Shown one piece after another: positions 6,117-6,285 of a stretch of 6,285 nucleotides of DNA. Below the pieces are notes generated by a model. The model was not told the origin of the DNA and did no database searches. It was given only the letters and a program-made list of their open reading frames with translations. Source of the stretch: an uncultured Pseudomonadota bacterium (GTDB lineage: Bacteria; Lernaellota; Lernaellaia; Lernaellales; Lernaellaceae); NCBI GenBank assembly GCA_937967875.1, contig CALBTQ010000014.1:1-6285 (forward strand), given 5' to 3'. Made by a program: the position numbers and the translations under genes. How positions within the stretch are numbered: position 1 is the stretch's first letter; the number at the start of each line of letters is the position of its first letter.

Positions 6117-6239
6117 ATCGATGCGCGTGTTTTTCAATTGCCCGCTCGGCGTGTCGTCGGCCGTAATCGGCACCGTGTCGCCCATCCCTTCGGCGGTCAG
6201 GCGCGCCGCATCGATTTTCCGGCTCAGCAGATAATTACG
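6096..6239 (-). CDS. C-terminal end of an OmpA-family peptidoglycan-binding domain, 5' part missing
   Basis: Reading leftwards, 47 codons end in TAA at 6098-6096. The peptide contains YLLSRKIDAARLTAEGMGD, then a TP-x-G-x-x-KN-x-R-(I/V)-(D/E) block and a run of Ile. This is the ending of OmpA_C/MotB-like domains, where the NxR region contacts the diaminopimelate of peptidoglycan. The expected family pattern is YL--GI---RL---G-G---P, then TP-GR--NRRV. Here Gln-Leu-Lys-Asn-Thr-Arg replaces the usual GRAKNRR, but Asn37 and Arg39 (numbered from the first visible codon) are kept. The genomic sequence stops exactly before adapter bases at 6240. The frame stays open through the adapter and would falsely add PPRSTLFPYTTLFRS. 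The lipoprotein ATG is 51 bases downstream. Location inferred: outer membrane or periplasm. Confidence 0.85.
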   Translation of the reverse strand, partial: RNYLLSRKIDAARLTAEGMGDTVPITADDTPSGQLKNTRIDLIIINK

Positions 6240-6285
6240 AGATCGGAAGAGCGTCGTGTAGGGAAAGAGTGTAGATCTCGGTGGT
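6240..6285. other. Illumina TruSeq adapter sequence (assembly contamination)
   Basis: The last 46 bases start with AGATCGGAAGAGCGTCGTGT and continue through GGGAAAGAGTGTAGATCTCG to GGTGGT. This is the reverse complement of the Illumina universal (P5-side) adapter, which I recognise from memory over its whole length here. Translated on the minus strand it gives the well-known artefact peptide TLFPYTTLFRS, in frame with the OmpA-type fragment. It is not biological; the genomic sequence ends at about 6239. Confidence 0.97.

Noticed and set aside
6240..6285. A real N-terminal extension of the OmpA-type protein
   Set aside because: The bases are Illumina adapter and the peptide TLFPYTTLFRS is a known translation artefact.
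1..6285. A previously undescribed defence, mobile or multi-gene enzymatic system
   Set aside because: I looked for recombinases, toxin-antitoxin pairs, reverse transcriptase, nuclease-helicase pairs, biosynthetic clusters, tRNA/rRNA and riboswitch-like leaders and saw none. The genes fit an ordinary envelope-related locus.

Overview
The window is GC-rich bacterial DNA that reads as the end of a metagenome or draft-genome contig. Both outer genes are incomplete. The last 46 bases (6240-6285) are Illumina sequencing adapter, not genomic DNA. Two separate lipoproteins carry long acidic Asp-Asp-Asp-Thr tethers just after the lipidated cysteine. I associate this style with uncultured deltaproteobacterial/Myxococcota-like lineages and relatives. 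That placement is a guess from protein style, since no rRNA or marker gene is present.

Layout, left to right. (1) 1-646, minus strand: the N-terminal 215 residues of a lipoprotein with a signal peptide, an acidic tether, the start of an endonuclease/exonuclease/phosphatase (EEP) fold and a cysteine-rich segment. It runs off the left edge. (2) 647-811: a 165-base divergent intergenic region. (3) 812-2116 and 2208-3536, plus strand: two tandem, collinear paralogues of a polytopic membrane protein of the acyltransferase-3/DUF1624 (HGSNAT-like) type, 91 bases apart. (4) A 4-base convergent gap, with a terminator-like hairpin lying inside the opposing gene. (5) 3541-3894, minus: a small GGQ-motif protein of the release-factor-like (MTRFR/ArfB) class. 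(6) 3894-6044, minus: a 716-residue lipoprotein with a 17-unit DDDTT tether and six beta-sandwich (carboxypeptidase-regulatory/transthyretin-like) modules. Its stop codon overlaps the start of gene 5. (7) 6096-6239, minus: the last 47 residues of an OmpA-C-like peptidoglycan-binding domain, cut off by the adapter.

How the genes relate. The three right-hand genes point the same way and are tightly packed (51 bases, then a 1-base overlap), so they could be co-transcribed. A good sigma-70-like promoter at the end of the OmpA gene could also start transcription at the big lipoprotein. The overall theme is the cell envelope: OmpA-type anchor, tethered surface lipoproteins and membrane acyltransferases. 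The GGQ protein is a ribosome-rescue gene that appears to be coupled to the lipoprotein by position only. I see no defence system, mobile element, CRISPR array or RNA gene, and no convincing new multi-gene system. The most notable items are the repeat-tethered lipoproteins, the acyltransferase duplication and the adapter artefact.
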